Notes: generated from the sequence alone by a model not told the origin. A stretch of 64,000 nt of DNA from Acutalibacter muris (GCF_002201475.1 NZ_CP021422.1:124001-188000), one strand, 5' to 3'. Numbered from the stretch's first letter, positions 35,536-44,382 are shown. A program made the numbers and translations.

Positions 35536-36636
35536 ATGGGCTTGGGGCTCTATATACACGTGCCCTTCTGCGAAGGAAAATGTCCGTACTGCGATTTTTA
35601 CTCCCTGGCCCCAAAGGCTGAGACAGTGGATAAGTACGTGGAACGAACCCTGGAGCTGATGGCCGGGTATGGAGCGGACTGCGCCCGGGAAGTCGGTACG
35701 GTGTACTTTGGCGGCGGCACACCCAGTATAATAGGGGCAGAGCGGCTTGGAAGACTTTTGGAGGGCGCAAAAAGATACTTCCACCTTGTCCGGGACGCGG
35801 AGATAACCTGCGAGGCAAACCCTACAGGGGTAAGCGAGGGCTTTTTCCGGCAGCTTTCCGCCGCCGGGTTCAACAGGCTCTCCATGGGTATGCAGTCGGC
35901 CAATACGGAGGAGCTGCGCCTGTTGGGGAGAAAGCACGGCCCGGAGGGTGTGCGGCAGGCGGTGGAGGGTGCAAGGACCGCTGGCTTTAAAAATATCTCT
36001 CTTGATTTGATGCTGGCCTTGCCGGGGAGCACTATAGAAAGCCTTGAGAGAAGCATAAGCTTTGCGGCGGGGCTCTTCCCGGAGCACATCTCGGCCTATA
36101 TTCTGAAGATAGAGCCCGGAACCCCCTTCGCGTCCCGGGGGCTTATACTGCCCGAGGACGACAGCACCGCCGACCAATATTTATTCACCGTAGAACGTCT
36201 TAGAGAGCTGGGCTATGCCCAGTATGAGATAAGCAACTTTTCAAGGCCCGGCTTTGAGAGTAAGCATAACCTCTGCTACTGGCGATGTGACGAATACCTG
36301 GGCCTGGGTCCGGCGGCCCACTCCTTTTACAATGGGCGGCGGTTTCAGTGGGGGCGGGACCTCTCCGCTTATCTCCGGGGGGAGGGGCCCACGGAGGACG
36401 GCCCCGGGGGCGGCACGGGCGAGTTCGCCATGCTGAACCTGCGGCTCTCAAGGGGGCTTATGGAGAGCGAATGTGCCGACCGCTTCGGCGAGGAGGGCCG
36501 GGAGCTTTTCGCCCTCGTAAGGGGCCGGGCGGCCCGGTGCCCCAATACCCTCTTGAATATCTGTCCCGACAGGGTCAGCTTCACTCCGAAGGGCTTTTTG
36601 GTGTCGAACGCGCTGCTCTCAAGGCTTTTAGACTGA
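35536..36636 (+). CDS. hemW: Radical SAM protein HemW (heme chaperone, HemN-like)
   Basis: A 366-residue radical SAM protein. The cluster-binding motif is PFCEGKCPYCDF (Cx3Cx2C), followed by YFGGGTPS and EANPTGVS. HemW lacks coproporphyrinogen oxidase activity and is thought to insert heme into proteins. Its start overlaps no gene but lies one base after the lepA stop. The C-terminal wing is somewhat short but present. A hairpin terminator follows. Confidence 0.93.
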   Translation: MGLGLYIHVPFCEGKCPYCDFYSLAPKAETVDKYVERTLELMAGYGADCAREVGTVYFGGGTPSIIGAERLGRLLEGAKRYFHLVRDAEITCEANPTGVSEGFFRQLSAAGFNRLSMGMQSANTEELRLLGRKHGPEGVRQAVEGARTAGFKNISLDLMLALPGSTIESLERSISFAAGLFPEHISAYILKIEPGTPFASRGLILPEDDSTADQYLFTVERLRELGYAQYEISNFSRPGFESKHNLCYWRCDEYLGLGPAAHSFYNGRRFQWGRDLSAYLRGEGPTEDGPGGGTGEFAMLNLRLSRGLMESECADRFGEEGRELFALVRGRAARCPNTLLNICPDRVSFTPKGFLVSNALLSRLLD

Positions 36637-36655
36637 GCTCATGAGCTCATAAGCT

Positions 36656-36712
36656 CCACGGAGCGTAGACCGTTGATTTTAGGCGGTTCTATGCCCCGTG
36701 GGTTCCCTTTTT
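36656..36712 (+). terminator. Terminator after hemW
   Basis: A long imperfect stem (36656-36701; outer CCACGG / CCGTGG and inner TAGACCG / CGGTTCTA) followed by a T-rich tract at 36702-36712. A 14-base palindrome GAGCTCATGAGCTC overlaps the hemW stop. Confidence 0.6.
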
Positions 36713-36753
36713 GAAATAAGAGCTTTATACTTTGGCACGAAGGAGGCGGTCAG

Positions 36754-37404
36754 ATGGCCTTAGAGTCCCTGGACCAGGAACGCACAGGCAGGTTCATACA
36801 GTCCCTAAGAAAGGAGCTGGGCCTGACCCAGAGACAGCTTGCGGAGAAGCTGATGATAAGCGACAAGACCGTGAGCAAGTGGGAGTGCGGCTCCGGGTTG
36901 CCGGAGATATCCTTACTCATGCCCCTGTGCCGGGAGCTGGGGATAAACGTCAACGAACTCCTGTCCGGGCAGAGGCTGTCCGCCGCCGACTACCAAAGAA
37001 AAGCGGAGGAAAATATCATGTCACTTATGAAAGAACGGGAGGAAAGCATCAAAAAGATACGGCTCTCGGTTTTCACCGGGATAAGCTGCACGGCAACGCT
37101 TTTGGTGCTGATACTGCTGGTGGGCTTTTACGCCGAGGTGATATCCCTGCCGGTGAAGGCGCTGATAATAGCCTTTGCCTGTTTACAGTTCGCCGCGGGG
37201 CTCTTTGTCACCATGTCAATGGACCGGGAGGCGGGGTACTTCAAGTGCCGGTCCTGCGGCGAGACCTTCAAGCCCACCTGGCGGGCGTACATCTGGGGCC
37301 CGCACACCATCACCCGGCGCTGGTTCCGCTGCCCCAAATGCGGGAAGTTCACGGGCTGCAAGCATGTGATGAGCAGGGAGGAGCCGGATGAGCAGGAGAG
37401 GTAA
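36754..37404 (+). CDS. XRE-family regulator with membrane spans and a zinc ribbon
   Basis: A 216-residue protein with three parts: an XRE helix-turn-helix (about 12-65; LGLTQRQLAEKLMISDKTVSKWE), two membrane spans (about 108-130 and 135-155), and a C-terminal zinc-ribbon (CRSCG...CPKCG). It would be a membrane-bound DNA-binding protein. AAGGAGG precedes ATG. The CPBP protease gene overlaps its end by 17 bases, which suggests the protease and regulator act together, perhaps by cleaving the membrane anchor (inference). Confidence 0.85.
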   Translation: MALESLDQERTGRFIQSLRKELGLTQRQLAEKLMISDKTVSKWECGSGLPEISLLMPLCRELGINVNELLSGQRLSAADYQRKAEENIMSLMKEREESIKKIRLSVFTGISCTATLLVLILLVGFYAEVISLPVKALIIAFACLQFAAGLFVTMSMDREAGYFKCRSCGETFKPTWRAYIWGPHTITRRWFRCPKCGKFTGCKHVMSREEPDEQER

Positions 37405-38329
37405 GATACTCGCCTTTATTGGCGTTGAGTACGTACTGGTGGCGGTGTGCACTCTGCCTCTTTTCCTGCTGGAGGCGGAGCCCATGGGTCCGCTTATGCT
37501 CGTTGTGTCTGTAGTATTCATGTTCCTTCCGGCCCTCTCGGCGCTGATAGTCCGGCGGCTCTCCGGGGACCGCTCCGGGCTTTTCCTACGGCCCAATATC
37601 AGAGGGACGAGAAAGCAGTACCTTATGGCGGCTTTTCTGCCCGGGGCGCTTACCATGGCAGGCGCGGCGCTGTACTTCCTGCTGTTCCCCGGGGACCTGG
37701 ACCTGACTATGGGGTATATGTCCGAACTGCTGGCCCTTAGCGGCCAGGCGGTGGAGGTGCCCGCCGCGACCCTTCCCCAGCTGATAGGCGCGGGGCTGCT
37801 CCTGACGCTTATAGCGCCCCTGGTCGTAGTGAACCACATAGCTGCCTTCGGCGAGGAGCTGGGCTGGCGGGGGTATCTTCTGCCCCTGCTCATAGAGGGC
37901 CTTGGGGGGAGAAGGGCGGTCCTGCTGGACGGCGTTTTGTGGGGCATAGCCCACGCGCCGCTGGTATGCTTCGGGCTTAACTATACCGGGGAATACCCCG
38001 GCGCACCCTTTACCGGCATACTGATGATGACGGTCTTTGCCACGGTCTCGGGAATATTCATGTCGTACCTTACACTGCGCTCGGGGAGCATATGGCCCGC
38101 CTGTATCGCCCACGGCGCGGTCAACGCCGTAAGGGAGGCCCCGCTGCTTATCTGCGCGGCGGGGTATGACGCCCTGTTGGGGCCAAAGCCCTCGGGGCTT
38201 ATCGGTATGGCGGGGTTTATTATTATGGGGGTTCTGCTTATGTTTAGGCTGGAGAAGCGTCCCGGAAAAAGCGAAGGAAAGAACAGGTGGTCAGCATACT
38301 GTATCACGGAACAACAAGGGGAGGACTAA
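37388..38329 (+). CDS. CPBP family intramembrane metalloprotease (Abi/CAAX-like)
   Basis: A 313-residue, eight-span protease-type protein. Motif 1 is GEELGWRGYL (EExxxR), motif 2 is WGIAHAPL and motif 3 is IAHGAVNA, the three CPBP motifs. Related proteins process prenylated peptides, bacteriocins or membrane regulators. A GGGAGGAG site precedes ATG 37388. It shares an operon with the XRE/zinc-ribbon protein. Confidence 0.87.
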   Translation: MSRRGKILAFIGVEYVLVAVCTLPLFLLEAEPMGPLMLVVSVVFMFLPALSALIVRRLSGDRSGLFLRPNIRGTRKQYLMAAFLPGALTMAGAALYFLLFPGDLDLTMGYMSELLALSGQAVEVPAATLPQLIGAGLLLTLIAPLVVVNHIAAFGEELGWRGYLLPLLIEGLGGRRAVLLDGVLWGIAHAPLVCFGLNYTGEYPGAPFTGILMMTVFATVSGIFMSYLTLRSGSIWPACIAHGAVNAVREAPLLICAAGYDALLGPKPSGLIGMAGFIIMGVLLMFRLEKRPGKSEGKNRWSAYCITEQQGED

Positions 38330-38490
38330 AAGCCATCAAGGCAAGCTCAAAGTCCCATACCTCGGGTAAAACGGTCGCGTATCTTACAGAGGACAGGTGC
38401 TATGCCCTTATCTGCTGCCGGGACAGAGGTGCGAGGAGGTGGAGAAAATGCGGCTGTTCTACCAGCGGCACTTTTCGTCCTGTGGGACTG
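38287..38490 (+). pseudogene. Decayed gene fragment with YHGTTRGG motif
   Basis: GTG 38287 opens a frame overlapping the CPBP 3' end. Its first 47 residues are convincing (ILYHGTTRGGLKAIKA and VAYLTEDRCYALICCRD, a motif pair I associate with small uncharacterised proteins in Clostridia), but after about 38427 the coding character moves to another frame (EEVEKMRLFYQRHF) and then ends. The usual remaining 80 or so residues are absent. A terminator follows at 38500. Confidence 0.5.
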
Positions 38491-38499
38491 AGGAAAGTC

Positions 38500-38533
38500 A
38501 AAAAGGGCAGGCCTTTTTCGGCCCGCCCTTTTT
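38500..38533. terminator. Bidirectional terminator between the decayed ORF and the fructokinase gene
   Basis: Stem AAAAAGGGC plus GGCC against GGCC plus GCCCTTTTT (one mismatch) with a six-base T-rich loop and T/A runs on both sides. It serves the minus-strand fructokinase operon and the plus-strand CPBP transcript. Confidence 0.8.
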
Positions 38534-38537
38534 TTGC

Positions 38538-39533
38538 TTATATCAGCCTGAAATCCGTCTCCAGTATATCTGTTTCCTCCATACACCGCAGTATGTCCTC
38601 ACGTCCGGCGATGGCCGGAATCCCCCCGGGCTTTGAGGCGCACATGGACCCGGCGGCGTTGGCGAAGCGGCAGAAACCCGCAAGCTCCTCCTGGGAAAGG
38701 GACGGGAGCTTTTCCGGCGCGTCATAGCCGTTCTGTATCAGCTGGGACAGGAAAGCCCCCCAGAAGCTGTCACCGGAGCCGGTGGTGTCCACCACCTTCA
38801 CGTCGTAGGTGGGGTGATGCCGCAGCTGCCCCTTTAACGAGGACACGCAGCCGTCCGGGCCCAGGGTCACTATGGCCAAGGCCACGCCCTTTTCGTGCAG
38901 AGCCCTTGCGCCCTCGGCAATGCTGTCCGTGCCGGTAAGCAGCGCCAGCTCCTCCTCGGATATCTTCAACACATGGCAGAGCTCAAGGCCCAACCCCATG
39001 GCCTGTACCCCCTTCTCCGCGTCCCTCCAGAGGGCCGGCCGCCAGTTGGGGTCATAGGAGATCATCCTGCCCATGGCCCGGGCCTCCTTCACCAGGTTCA
39101 GAGTGGTGGTCCTGCTGGGCTCGGTGGTAAGGGAGAGGGAGCCGAAGTGCAGCGCCTTGCACTCCTCTAATGCGGACTTATCCACCTCGTCCTCTCGAAG
39201 CTGGGTGTCGGCCCCCGGGTCCCGGTAGAAGGTGAAGCTGCGGTCGCCCTCCTTGTCCAGGTGCACAAAGGCCAGGGTGGTGCGCACATTTTCGTCCACC
39301 ACCACGCCGCCTACGTCCACGCCGTTTTCCTCAAGGCAGCTCTTTAAGCTGCGCCCGAAGCTGTCGTCGCCCACCTTGCCGATAAATCCCGCCGGGACCC
39401 CCAGCCTTGCCAGCTGGACGGCCACGTTCCCCGGCGCGCCGCCGGGATTTGGACAGACAGCGTTCTCCGTCCCCGGGGCCTTTACCGGGGTGAAGTCGAT
39501 AAGGAGCTCTCCTGTGGTTACGATGTCAGGCAT
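38538..39533 (-). CDS. Fructokinase, PfkB family
   Basis: A 331-residue PfkB kinase; the N-terminal GGAPGNVAVQLARLG sugar-binding loop and the C-terminal DTTGSGDSFWGAF with the catalytic Asp are intact. Placed just downstream of a GH32 hydrolase gene, it likely phosphorylates fructose released from sucrose or fructans. The gene ends at the bidirectional terminator. Confidence 0.92.
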   Translation of the reverse strand: MPDIVTTGELLIDFTPVKAPGTENAVCPNPGGAPGNVAVQLARLGVPAGFIGKVGDDSFGRSLKSCLEENGVDVGGVVVDENVRTTLAFVHLDKEGDRSFTFYRDPGADTQLREDEVDKSALEECKALHFGSLSLTTEPSRTTTLNLVKEARAMGRMISYDPNWRPALWRDAEKGVQAMGLGLELCHVLKISEEELALLTGTDSIAEGARALHEKGVALAIVTLGPDGCVSSLKGQLRHHPTYDVKVVDTTGSGDSFWGAFLSQLIQNGYDAPEKLPSLSQEELAGFCRFANAAGSMCASKPGGIPAIAGREDILRCMEETDILETDFRLI

Positions 39534-39561
39534 AGTATCACTTTCCTTTCAAGATTTTAAT

Positions 39562-40914
39562 TTATATCATTAGGCTTATCTCAGCCTTTGCGTTCCCCGC
39601 AAGGTCAATGTGCCTATAGGGCTCCGACGGATAAAGGAGCTGGGTGAAGACCCTTGTGCCCCTGTCGGCAAAGAGCTCGCATATGGAACGGTCGAAGGTC
39701 AGCTCCAGGGTCCAGGGCCCGGTGAAGAAGCGGGGAGCGGATATCCGGCCGTACTCGGGCTTTGCGAAGTCGGCGTTGAAGCTTCTGAGCCCCGCCCGGC
39801 TCCTGTCTATATATACCTCTCCGCTGCTGTCTACGCCGAAGCTGAAGGCCTCGCCCCCGCCCTTTGACAGGGTTATATCAGCCGCCCCCTCCCCGGAGAC
39901 CGTCAGTTTGAACACCTCGCCGGGCAGGCTGCCGTCTATGGGGACGGGCGCGCCGAACAGCTTGTCGCTTACCGGGGCGCAGGAGAGCCTGGGCCCGCCC
40001 AGGGGCGTGTCCACAAGGGAGAGGGTCCGGGGCAGGGTCATCTGGCCGCAGAACTCTCCGGTGGGCAGGTCCCCCGCGTAGACCCAGTTTGCCGCCCAGC
40101 CCATGAGTACGCGCTCCTGTGTGCCGAAGAAGGTGACTCCGGCGTAGTTGTCAAAGCCGCTGTCGATAAACTCCGGTTTATTAAAGCTGCCGTCGCAGGT
40201 GAAGGTCTCCCCGTCAAAGTTACCCAGGAAATACTGGGTGCGGCTGCCCAGGTTCTCCGGACAGGCTCCCATGCTTACCAGCAGCACCCAGACCTCTCTG
40301 CCCCCAAGGGTAAGGGGGAACAGGTCCGGGCACTCCCATACGCCTTTAGAGTAGTTACCGTCCGGCCCGAAGCTGCCGGTCTTTTGCCAGTGGAGAAGGT
40401 CCTCTGAGCCGTAAAACTCCACGTGGTCCCCCGCGGCCAGCACAACGGTCCAGCCGCCTTTGGGATTTTTAAATACCTTCGGGTCCCTAAAGTCGGGCTT
40501 TTTGGTATTATGTATCACCGGGTTCCCCGGGTACTTTATAAAACTTTCGCCGTCCAGGCTGTAGGCTATGCTCTGCTGTTCCTGCTCCCCGTGGGAGGTG
40601 TACATGGCGATTATGGGCGGGTTATCGGGCGTGCCCAGCCCAGAGACGTTCTCTTCGTCATACACGGCGCTGCCGGAAAAGGCCATGCCCAGCCCGTCCG
40701 GGGCTATGGCGTTGGGCAGGTCCCGCCAGTGGAGAAGGTCCGGGCTCTCGGCGTGGGACCAGTGTATATCGCCCCAATGGGGCTCTGGGCCGTACTGGGC
40801 GAAAAGGTGGTACTTCCCTCTGGCGTATACCAGGCCGTTGGGATCGTTTATCCAGCCCTTTTTCGGGGTATAGTGCAGTGCGGGACGGAAGTCCCGGGGG
40901 GCTTTGGTGCTCAT
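39562..40914 (-). CDS. GH32 beta-fructosidase (sucrose-6-phosphate hydrolase/invertase type)
   Basis: A 450-residue GH32 enzyme; the catalytic nucleophile is in WINDPNG, the transition-state stabiliser Asp in FRDPKVF and the acid/base Glu in WECPDLF. It has no signal peptide, so it acts on internal sucrose, sucrose-6-phosphate or short fructans. ATG 40914 follows AAGGAGG. It forms an operon with the fructokinase gene 28 bases downstream; no PTS or ABC gene is adjacent. Confidence 0.93.
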   Translation of the reverse strand: MSTKAPRDFRPALHYTPKKGWINDPNGLVYARGKYHLFAQYGPEPHWGDIHWSHAESPDLLHWRDLPNAIAPDGLGMAFSGSAVYDEENVSGLGTPDNPPIIAMYTSHGEQEQQSIAYSLDGESFIKYPGNPVIHNTKKPDFRDPKVFKNPKGGWTVVLAAGDHVEFYGSEDLLHWQKTGSFGPDGNYSKGVWECPDLFPLTLGGREVWVLLVSMGACPENLGSRTQYFLGNFDGETFTCDGSFNKPEFIDSGFDNYAGVTFFGTQERVLMGWAANWVYAGDLPTGEFCGQMTLPRTLSLVDTPLGGPRLSCAPVSDKLFGAPVPIDGSLPGEVFKLTVSGEGAADITLSKGGGEAFSFGVDSSGEVYIDRSRAGLRSFNADFAKPEYGRISAPRFFTGPWTLELTFDRSICELFADRGTRVFTQLLYPSEPYRHIDLAGNAKAEISLMI

Positions 40915-40988
40915 GGGGCAGGCCTCCTTATATTTTTGGGTACATTCTATCACAAAAAACCCGAAAAGTAAATACTTCCGGCCCGCGA

Positions 40989-41017
40989 TTGACTTTCCCC
41001 TTTCTTTGGTCTATAAT
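40989..41017 (+). promoter_or_regulatory. Promoter of the small membrane-protein gene
   Basis: TTGACT (40989-40994), 17-bp spacer, TATAAT (41012-41017), 43 bases before the start codon. Confidence 0.7.
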
Positions 41018-41059
41018 ACGGTTATAGTAAAAATCTATTTATGGGAAAGGGCAAATAAA

Positions 41060-41599
41060 ATGAATGACGTTTTCGTTGAACGGATGGTAAAGAAAAAGTT
41101 TGAGACCACGGATATGCTGGTGATCCTGGGGGTTATCCTGGGCATAATCGTGCTCAGCCTTGTGGGGATATATGTGGGGTTCTTCATGCTGATGTTTCCC
41201 ATGCTCTCCCTGCTGATAATGGCCGGGGCCGTGTTCGGCGGGTATAAGCTTATCTCCATGCGGATGCTGGAATATGAATACAGCATTACAAACGGCTTTG
41301 TCACCGTGGACAAGATAATGAACCGGGCCACAAGAAAGCGTATGACCTCCTTCGAGTGCAGCACCTGTGAGGACATCGGGGTATACCAGGAGGCCGAGGC
41401 GCGGCTTCGGACCCGCTCCTTTGACAGCAGGGTATTCGCCACCCAGTTCGCGGACCGCCGGGATTCATGGTTCATGATAGTGCGCAGCGGCAAGACCGGG
41501 AAGACTCTGGTGGTTTTCGACCCGGACGAGGATATGCAGGAGGCTGTCAAGAAGTTTATCCCGCGCTCCTTAAAGTTTGAGAAGTTCGGCCGGGGATGA
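41060..41599 (+). CDS. Membrane protein, DUF6106-like
   Basis: A 179-residue protein with two membrane spans (about 20-68) and a cytosolic alpha/beta C-terminal part (with SFECSTCEDIGVYQ and FDPDEDMQEAVKKFIP). It resembles a clostridial family of unknown function that I would call DUF6106, without certainty. ATG 41060 is used; longer frames upstream overlap the GH32 start region. Confidence 0.65.
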   Translation: MNDVFVERMVKKKFETTDMLVILGVILGIIVLSLVGIYVGFFMLMFPMLSLLIMAGAVFGGYKLISMRMLEYEYSITNGFVTVDKIMNRATRKRMTSFECSTCEDIGVYQEAEARLRTRSFDSRVFATQFADRRDSWFMIVRSGKTGKTLVVFDPDEDMQEAVKKFIPRSLKFEKFGRG

Positions 41600-41601
41600 G
41601 C

Positions 41602-42147
41602 CTATAGGGCCAGTCTATCGTACTCCCGGCCCTCCAGGGTATTCCAGAGGAACAGACCCTTTTCCAGGGTCAGATATCCCCGGGGGCTGCCCTCCTTTGG
41701 GATAGAGACAGAGCCCGGGTTTAAATACCACCAGCCGGCGGGGACCTGTGTCTTTGCCGGTATATGGGTGTGCCCGTGGAGCAGCACGTCGCCCTCGAAG
41801 AGGGCGGGCGGGTTGTCCGTATTATACACATGGCCGTGGGTGGCAAATACCAGCCTGTCCGCCGTTTCTATCAGGCAGTATTCCGCCATCACCGGGAAGG
41901 GCAGCACCATCTGGTCCACCTGGGCCTCGCAGTTGCCACGCACGCAGAATATCTTATCTTTAAGGCCGCTGAGCTGGGCGATGACCTCCTTTGGGGCATA
42001 GCCCTTGGGCAGGTCGTTTCGGGGCCCGTGGTACAGCAGGTCCCCAAGGAGCAGCAGGCGGTCCGCTCCCTCACGGCCAAAGGCCTTTATAAGCTCCCCG
42101 CAGTACAGCGCGGAGCCGTGTATGTCGGACGCTATGAGCCATTTCAT
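41602..42147 (-). CDS. YfcE-like metallophosphoesterase
   Basis: A 181-residue calcineurin-fold phosphodiesterase. Metal motifs: IASDIHGS (DxH), LLGDLLYHGPRND (GDxxxxGP), VRGNCE (GNCE), ATHGH and LHGHTHIP (GHTH). E. coli YfcE hydrolyses artificial phosphodiesters; the in vivo substrate is unknown. ATG 42147 is preferred over 42153 on ribosome-site spacing. Confidence 0.9.
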   Translation of the reverse strand: MKWLIASDIHGSALYCGELIKAFGREGADRLLLLGDLLYHGPRNDLPKGYAPKEVIAQLSGLKDKIFCVRGNCEAQVDQMVLPFPVMAEYCLIETADRLVFATHGHVYNTDNPPALFEGDVLLHGHTHIPAKTQVPAGWWYLNPGSVSIPKEGSPRGYLTLEKGLFLWNTLEGREYDRLAL

Positions 42148-42240
42148 ATCCATCAGCCTTTCGTAATATTATATACTTAAATAAAGTATATCTGAAAAGT
42201 TCACCGGGCGCAAGCCCGTTTGGGGGAGAAAAGGATAAAA

Positions 42241-42708
42241 ATGGGAAAAATATTTAAGGTCATGTCCTCGCCCATAGGGCCGCTGACCCTTGCAGAGCAT
42301 GACGGCGCGCTGACCCATCTGCTGTTTAACGGCGAAGTGCCGAAGGAATATATAGAGGGAGAGTCGGAGCTGCTCCAAAAGGCCGAAGCAGAGCTTTCGG
42401 AATATTTTGAGGGCGCAAGGCGAGAGTTTGACCTGCCCCTTGAGCCCTCGGGTACAGAGTTCCAGCAGAGGGTCTGGGCCGCGCTTCTGGATATACCCTA
42501 CGGCGAGACGCGTAGCTATAAGGATATCGCCATCGCCGCCGGCTGTCCAAGGGGCTTTAGGGCCGTGGGCATGGCAAACCACAACAACCCCATCTCCATC
42601 ATCGTGCCTTGCCACCGGGTAATCGGCAGCGGCGGGGGGCTCACCGGCTATGGCGGGGGGCTGCCCATAAAGGAGTACCTGCTGGGTCTGGAGAGGAAAT
42701 ATTCATAA
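42241..42708 (+). CDS. ogt: Methylated-DNA-protein-cysteine methyltransferase (Ogt/MGMT)
   Basis: A 155-residue suicide DNA-repair enzyme that takes the methyl group from O6-methylguanine. The acceptor Cys is in IIVPCHRVIG, the helix-turn-helix arginine finger lies in CPRGFRAVGMANHNNP. It lies 12 bases before the alanine racemase gene. Confidence 0.93.
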   Translation: MGKIFKVMSSPIGPLTLAEHDGALTHLLFNGEVPKEYIEGESELLQKAEAELSEYFEGARREFDLPLEPSGTEFQQRVWAALLDIPYGETRSYKDIAIAAGCPRGFRAVGMANHNNPISIIVPCHRVIGSGGGLTGYGGGLPIKEYLLGLERKYS

Positions 42709-42720
42709 TGGGAGGAGCCT

Positions 42721-43923
42721 ATGACTGAGATAATCCGCCGCACCTGGGCAGAGATAGACCTGGACGCCCTTGCGCACAATTACCGCCGGGTTCGGGAGGC
42801 CACGGACCAGAGGGCCAAAGTCTGCTGTGTTGTAAAGGCCGACGGCTATGGCCATGGGGCCCTGCGCATAGCCGCCGAGCTCCAGAGCCTTGGCGCGGAC
42901 TGGTTCGCGGTCTCCAATCTGGAGGAGGCCCTTCAGCTGCGCCGGGGGGGAATAGAAAGGCCGATACTTGTGCTGGGCTTCACCCCGCCGGAGGAGGCCG
43001 CCGCCCTCAGCGAGGGGGACGTCTCCCAGTGCGTGTACTCCGCGGAGTATGCAGAGAAGCTGTCCCTGTGCGCCAAGGTCGCTGGGGTCAAAGTGAAGAT
43101 ACACGCGAAGATTGACACAGGCATGAGCCGCCTTGGCTTCTACTTCCAGGACATCTTTAGGGACGAGGGGGCCATAGACGAGGTTATAAAGGCCTGTTCC
43201 CTGCCCGGGCTCATACCAGAGGGGGTATTCTCCCACTTCGCCGTGTCCGACGAGGGGAAAGCCGGGGACGCTTTCACCATGCGGCAGTTCGGCTGCTTTA
43301 AGGAGATGTCCGAGGCGCTGGTGCGCGCCGGGGTGGGCGGAGATAAGCCTCCTCTTCGGCACTGCGCCAACTCCGCGGCGGTGTTCGACTATCCCCTCTC
43401 CCACCTGGACATGGTCCGGGCGGGGGTGGTGCTGTACGGTCTGTACCCCTCCGGGCAGCTTCGGGCCCGGCCTGACCTTCGGCCGGTGCTCTCCCTGCGG
43501 TCGGTGGTGTCCCACGTGAAGACCCTGTTGCCCGGGGCCACCGTCAGCTATGGCAGGAGGTTTACGGCACAGCAGGAGACGCGTGTAGCGACGGTGCCGG
43601 TGGGCTATGCCGACGGCTATCCCAGGGCTCTTGGCCCCGGCGGGGCCGTGGTGCTCATAAGGGGGCAGAGGTGCCCGGTGCTGGGGCGCATATGTATGGA
43701 CCAGCTTATGGCAGACGTCAGCGGCGTGGAGGGCGCGGCCATGGGCGACCGGGTGACCCTTATCGGCCGGGACGGCACAGAGGAGATAACCGCCGGGGAG
43801 GTGGCCGGCTGGGAGGGCACCATAAATTACGAGGTGGTCTGCGCCCTGTCAAAGCGTGTGCCGAGAGTCTACCTAAAGGGCGGGAGGGTAGAGAGCATTT
43901 ATAACCAGCTGCTTACCGAATAA
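42721..43923 (+). CDS. alr: Alanine racemase
   Basis: A 400-residue PLP enzyme interconverting L- and D-alanine for peptidoglycan; in sporulating species some copies also act on spores. The PLP Lys is in VVKADGYGHGA, the catalytic Tyr in ATVSYGRRF, and the C-terminal GRICMDQLMADVSG strand is present. The GGGAGG site precedes ATG. Confidence 0.95.
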   Translation: MTEIIRRTWAEIDLDALAHNYRRVREATDQRAKVCCVVKADGYGHGALRIAAELQSLGADWFAVSNLEEALQLRRGGIERPILVLGFTPPEEAAALSEGDVSQCVYSAEYAEKLSLCAKVAGVKVKIHAKIDTGMSRLGFYFQDIFRDEGAIDEVIKACSLPGLIPEGVFSHFAVSDEGKAGDAFTMRQFGCFKEMSEALVRAGVGGDKPPLRHCANSAAVFDYPLSHLDMVRAGVVLYGLYPSGQLRARPDLRPVLSLRSVVSHVKTLLPGATVSYGRRFTAQQETRVATVPVGYADGYPRALGPGGAVVLIRGQRCPVLGRICMDQLMADVSGVEGAAMGDRVTLIGRDGTEEITAGEVAGWEGTINYEVVCALSKRVPRVYLKGGRVESIYNQLLTE

Positions 43924-43933
43924 ATAACATGAG

Positions 43934-43966
43934 CCTCCCCGGGCATAATAGCACCAGGGAGGTGCT
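43934..43966 (+). promoter_or_regulatory. Competing hairpins around the ribosome site of the small ORF
   Basis: CCTCCC (43934-43939) can pair with GGGAGG (43957-43962), which is the ribosome site. Alternatively AGCACC (43950-43955) pairs with GGTGCT (43961-43966), leaving AGGGA in its loop. The two stems exclude each other. Confidence 0.4.
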
Positions 43967-43970
43967 GTTT

Positions 43971-44171
43971 ATGAAAAAGCCGAAACAGAAGATAGACTAT
44001 AGGGAGCACGAGGAGCCGCCGGCGGAGCAGTTTCCGGACATATCCGACGTGGCCTCGGCCAGCGAGTGCACCGGGCTGATGTATAAGGCCCCCAGGGACC
44101 AGGAGGAGTGGGATAACTATCAGGAGCTCTCCTCAATGGCGATACCGAGAAGGAAGCCTCCTGAAAAATAG
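43971..44171 (+). CDS. Small protein of unknown function
   Basis: A 66-residue, charged, probably disordered protein (MKKPKQKIDYREHEEPPAEQ) with a GGGAGG site eight bases before ATG 43971. An upstream in-frame ATG at 43929 is unsupported. No domain recognised. It ends at a strong hairpin. Confidence 0.6.
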   Translation: MKKPKQKIDYREHEEPPAEQFPDISDVASASECTGLMYKAPRDQEEWDNYQELSSMAIPRRKPPEK

Positions 44172-44200
44172 AAAGGAGCGGGGGTACCCGCTCCTTTCTA
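44169..44200. terminator. Bidirectional terminator downstream of alr and of spoIIID
   Basis: Perfect 14-bp arms TAGAAAGGAGCGGG / CCCGCTCCTTTCTA with a four-base loop. It sits between the plus-strand small gene and the minus-strand spoIIID 3' end. Confidence 0.7.
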
Positions 44201-44241
44201 TGTACATGGCGTGCCGGCAAAACGCGGCTGCCCTGCCTGAC

Positions 44242-44382
44242 TTATTTTAACGACTCGTATTTTTTCTTTGTGGCAAGGCCGCCGCGGATATGCCGCTGGG
44301 CCTTGTTGACGGCAAGCACATTCTTCACGTCCCGGTATAGGCCCCGGTCTATATACTTTAGACGCTGGGAGACGTCCTTATG
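44242..44382 (-). CDS. spoIIID: spoIIID, 3' segment (codons 39-84), separated from its 5' part by the element
   Basis: Minus-strand frame from the His39 codon to TAA at 44242-44244. It encodes the C-terminal half of SpoIIID, including KDVSQRLKYIDRGLYRDVKN and the family signature NKAQRHIRGGLATKKKY, which carries the DNA-contacting basic region. It has no start codon of its own. The 5' half lies 7.7 kb away at 52064-52179 in the same orientation. Joining 52179-52064 to 44380-44242 gives 255 bases, 84 residues plus stop, with the helix-turn-helix VSKSTVHKDVSQRL restored. SpoIIID is the mother-cell transcription factor acting after sigma-E. Confidence 0.93.
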   Translation of the reverse strand, partial: HKDVSQRLKYIDRGLYRDVKNVLAVNKAQRHIRGGLATKKKYESLK

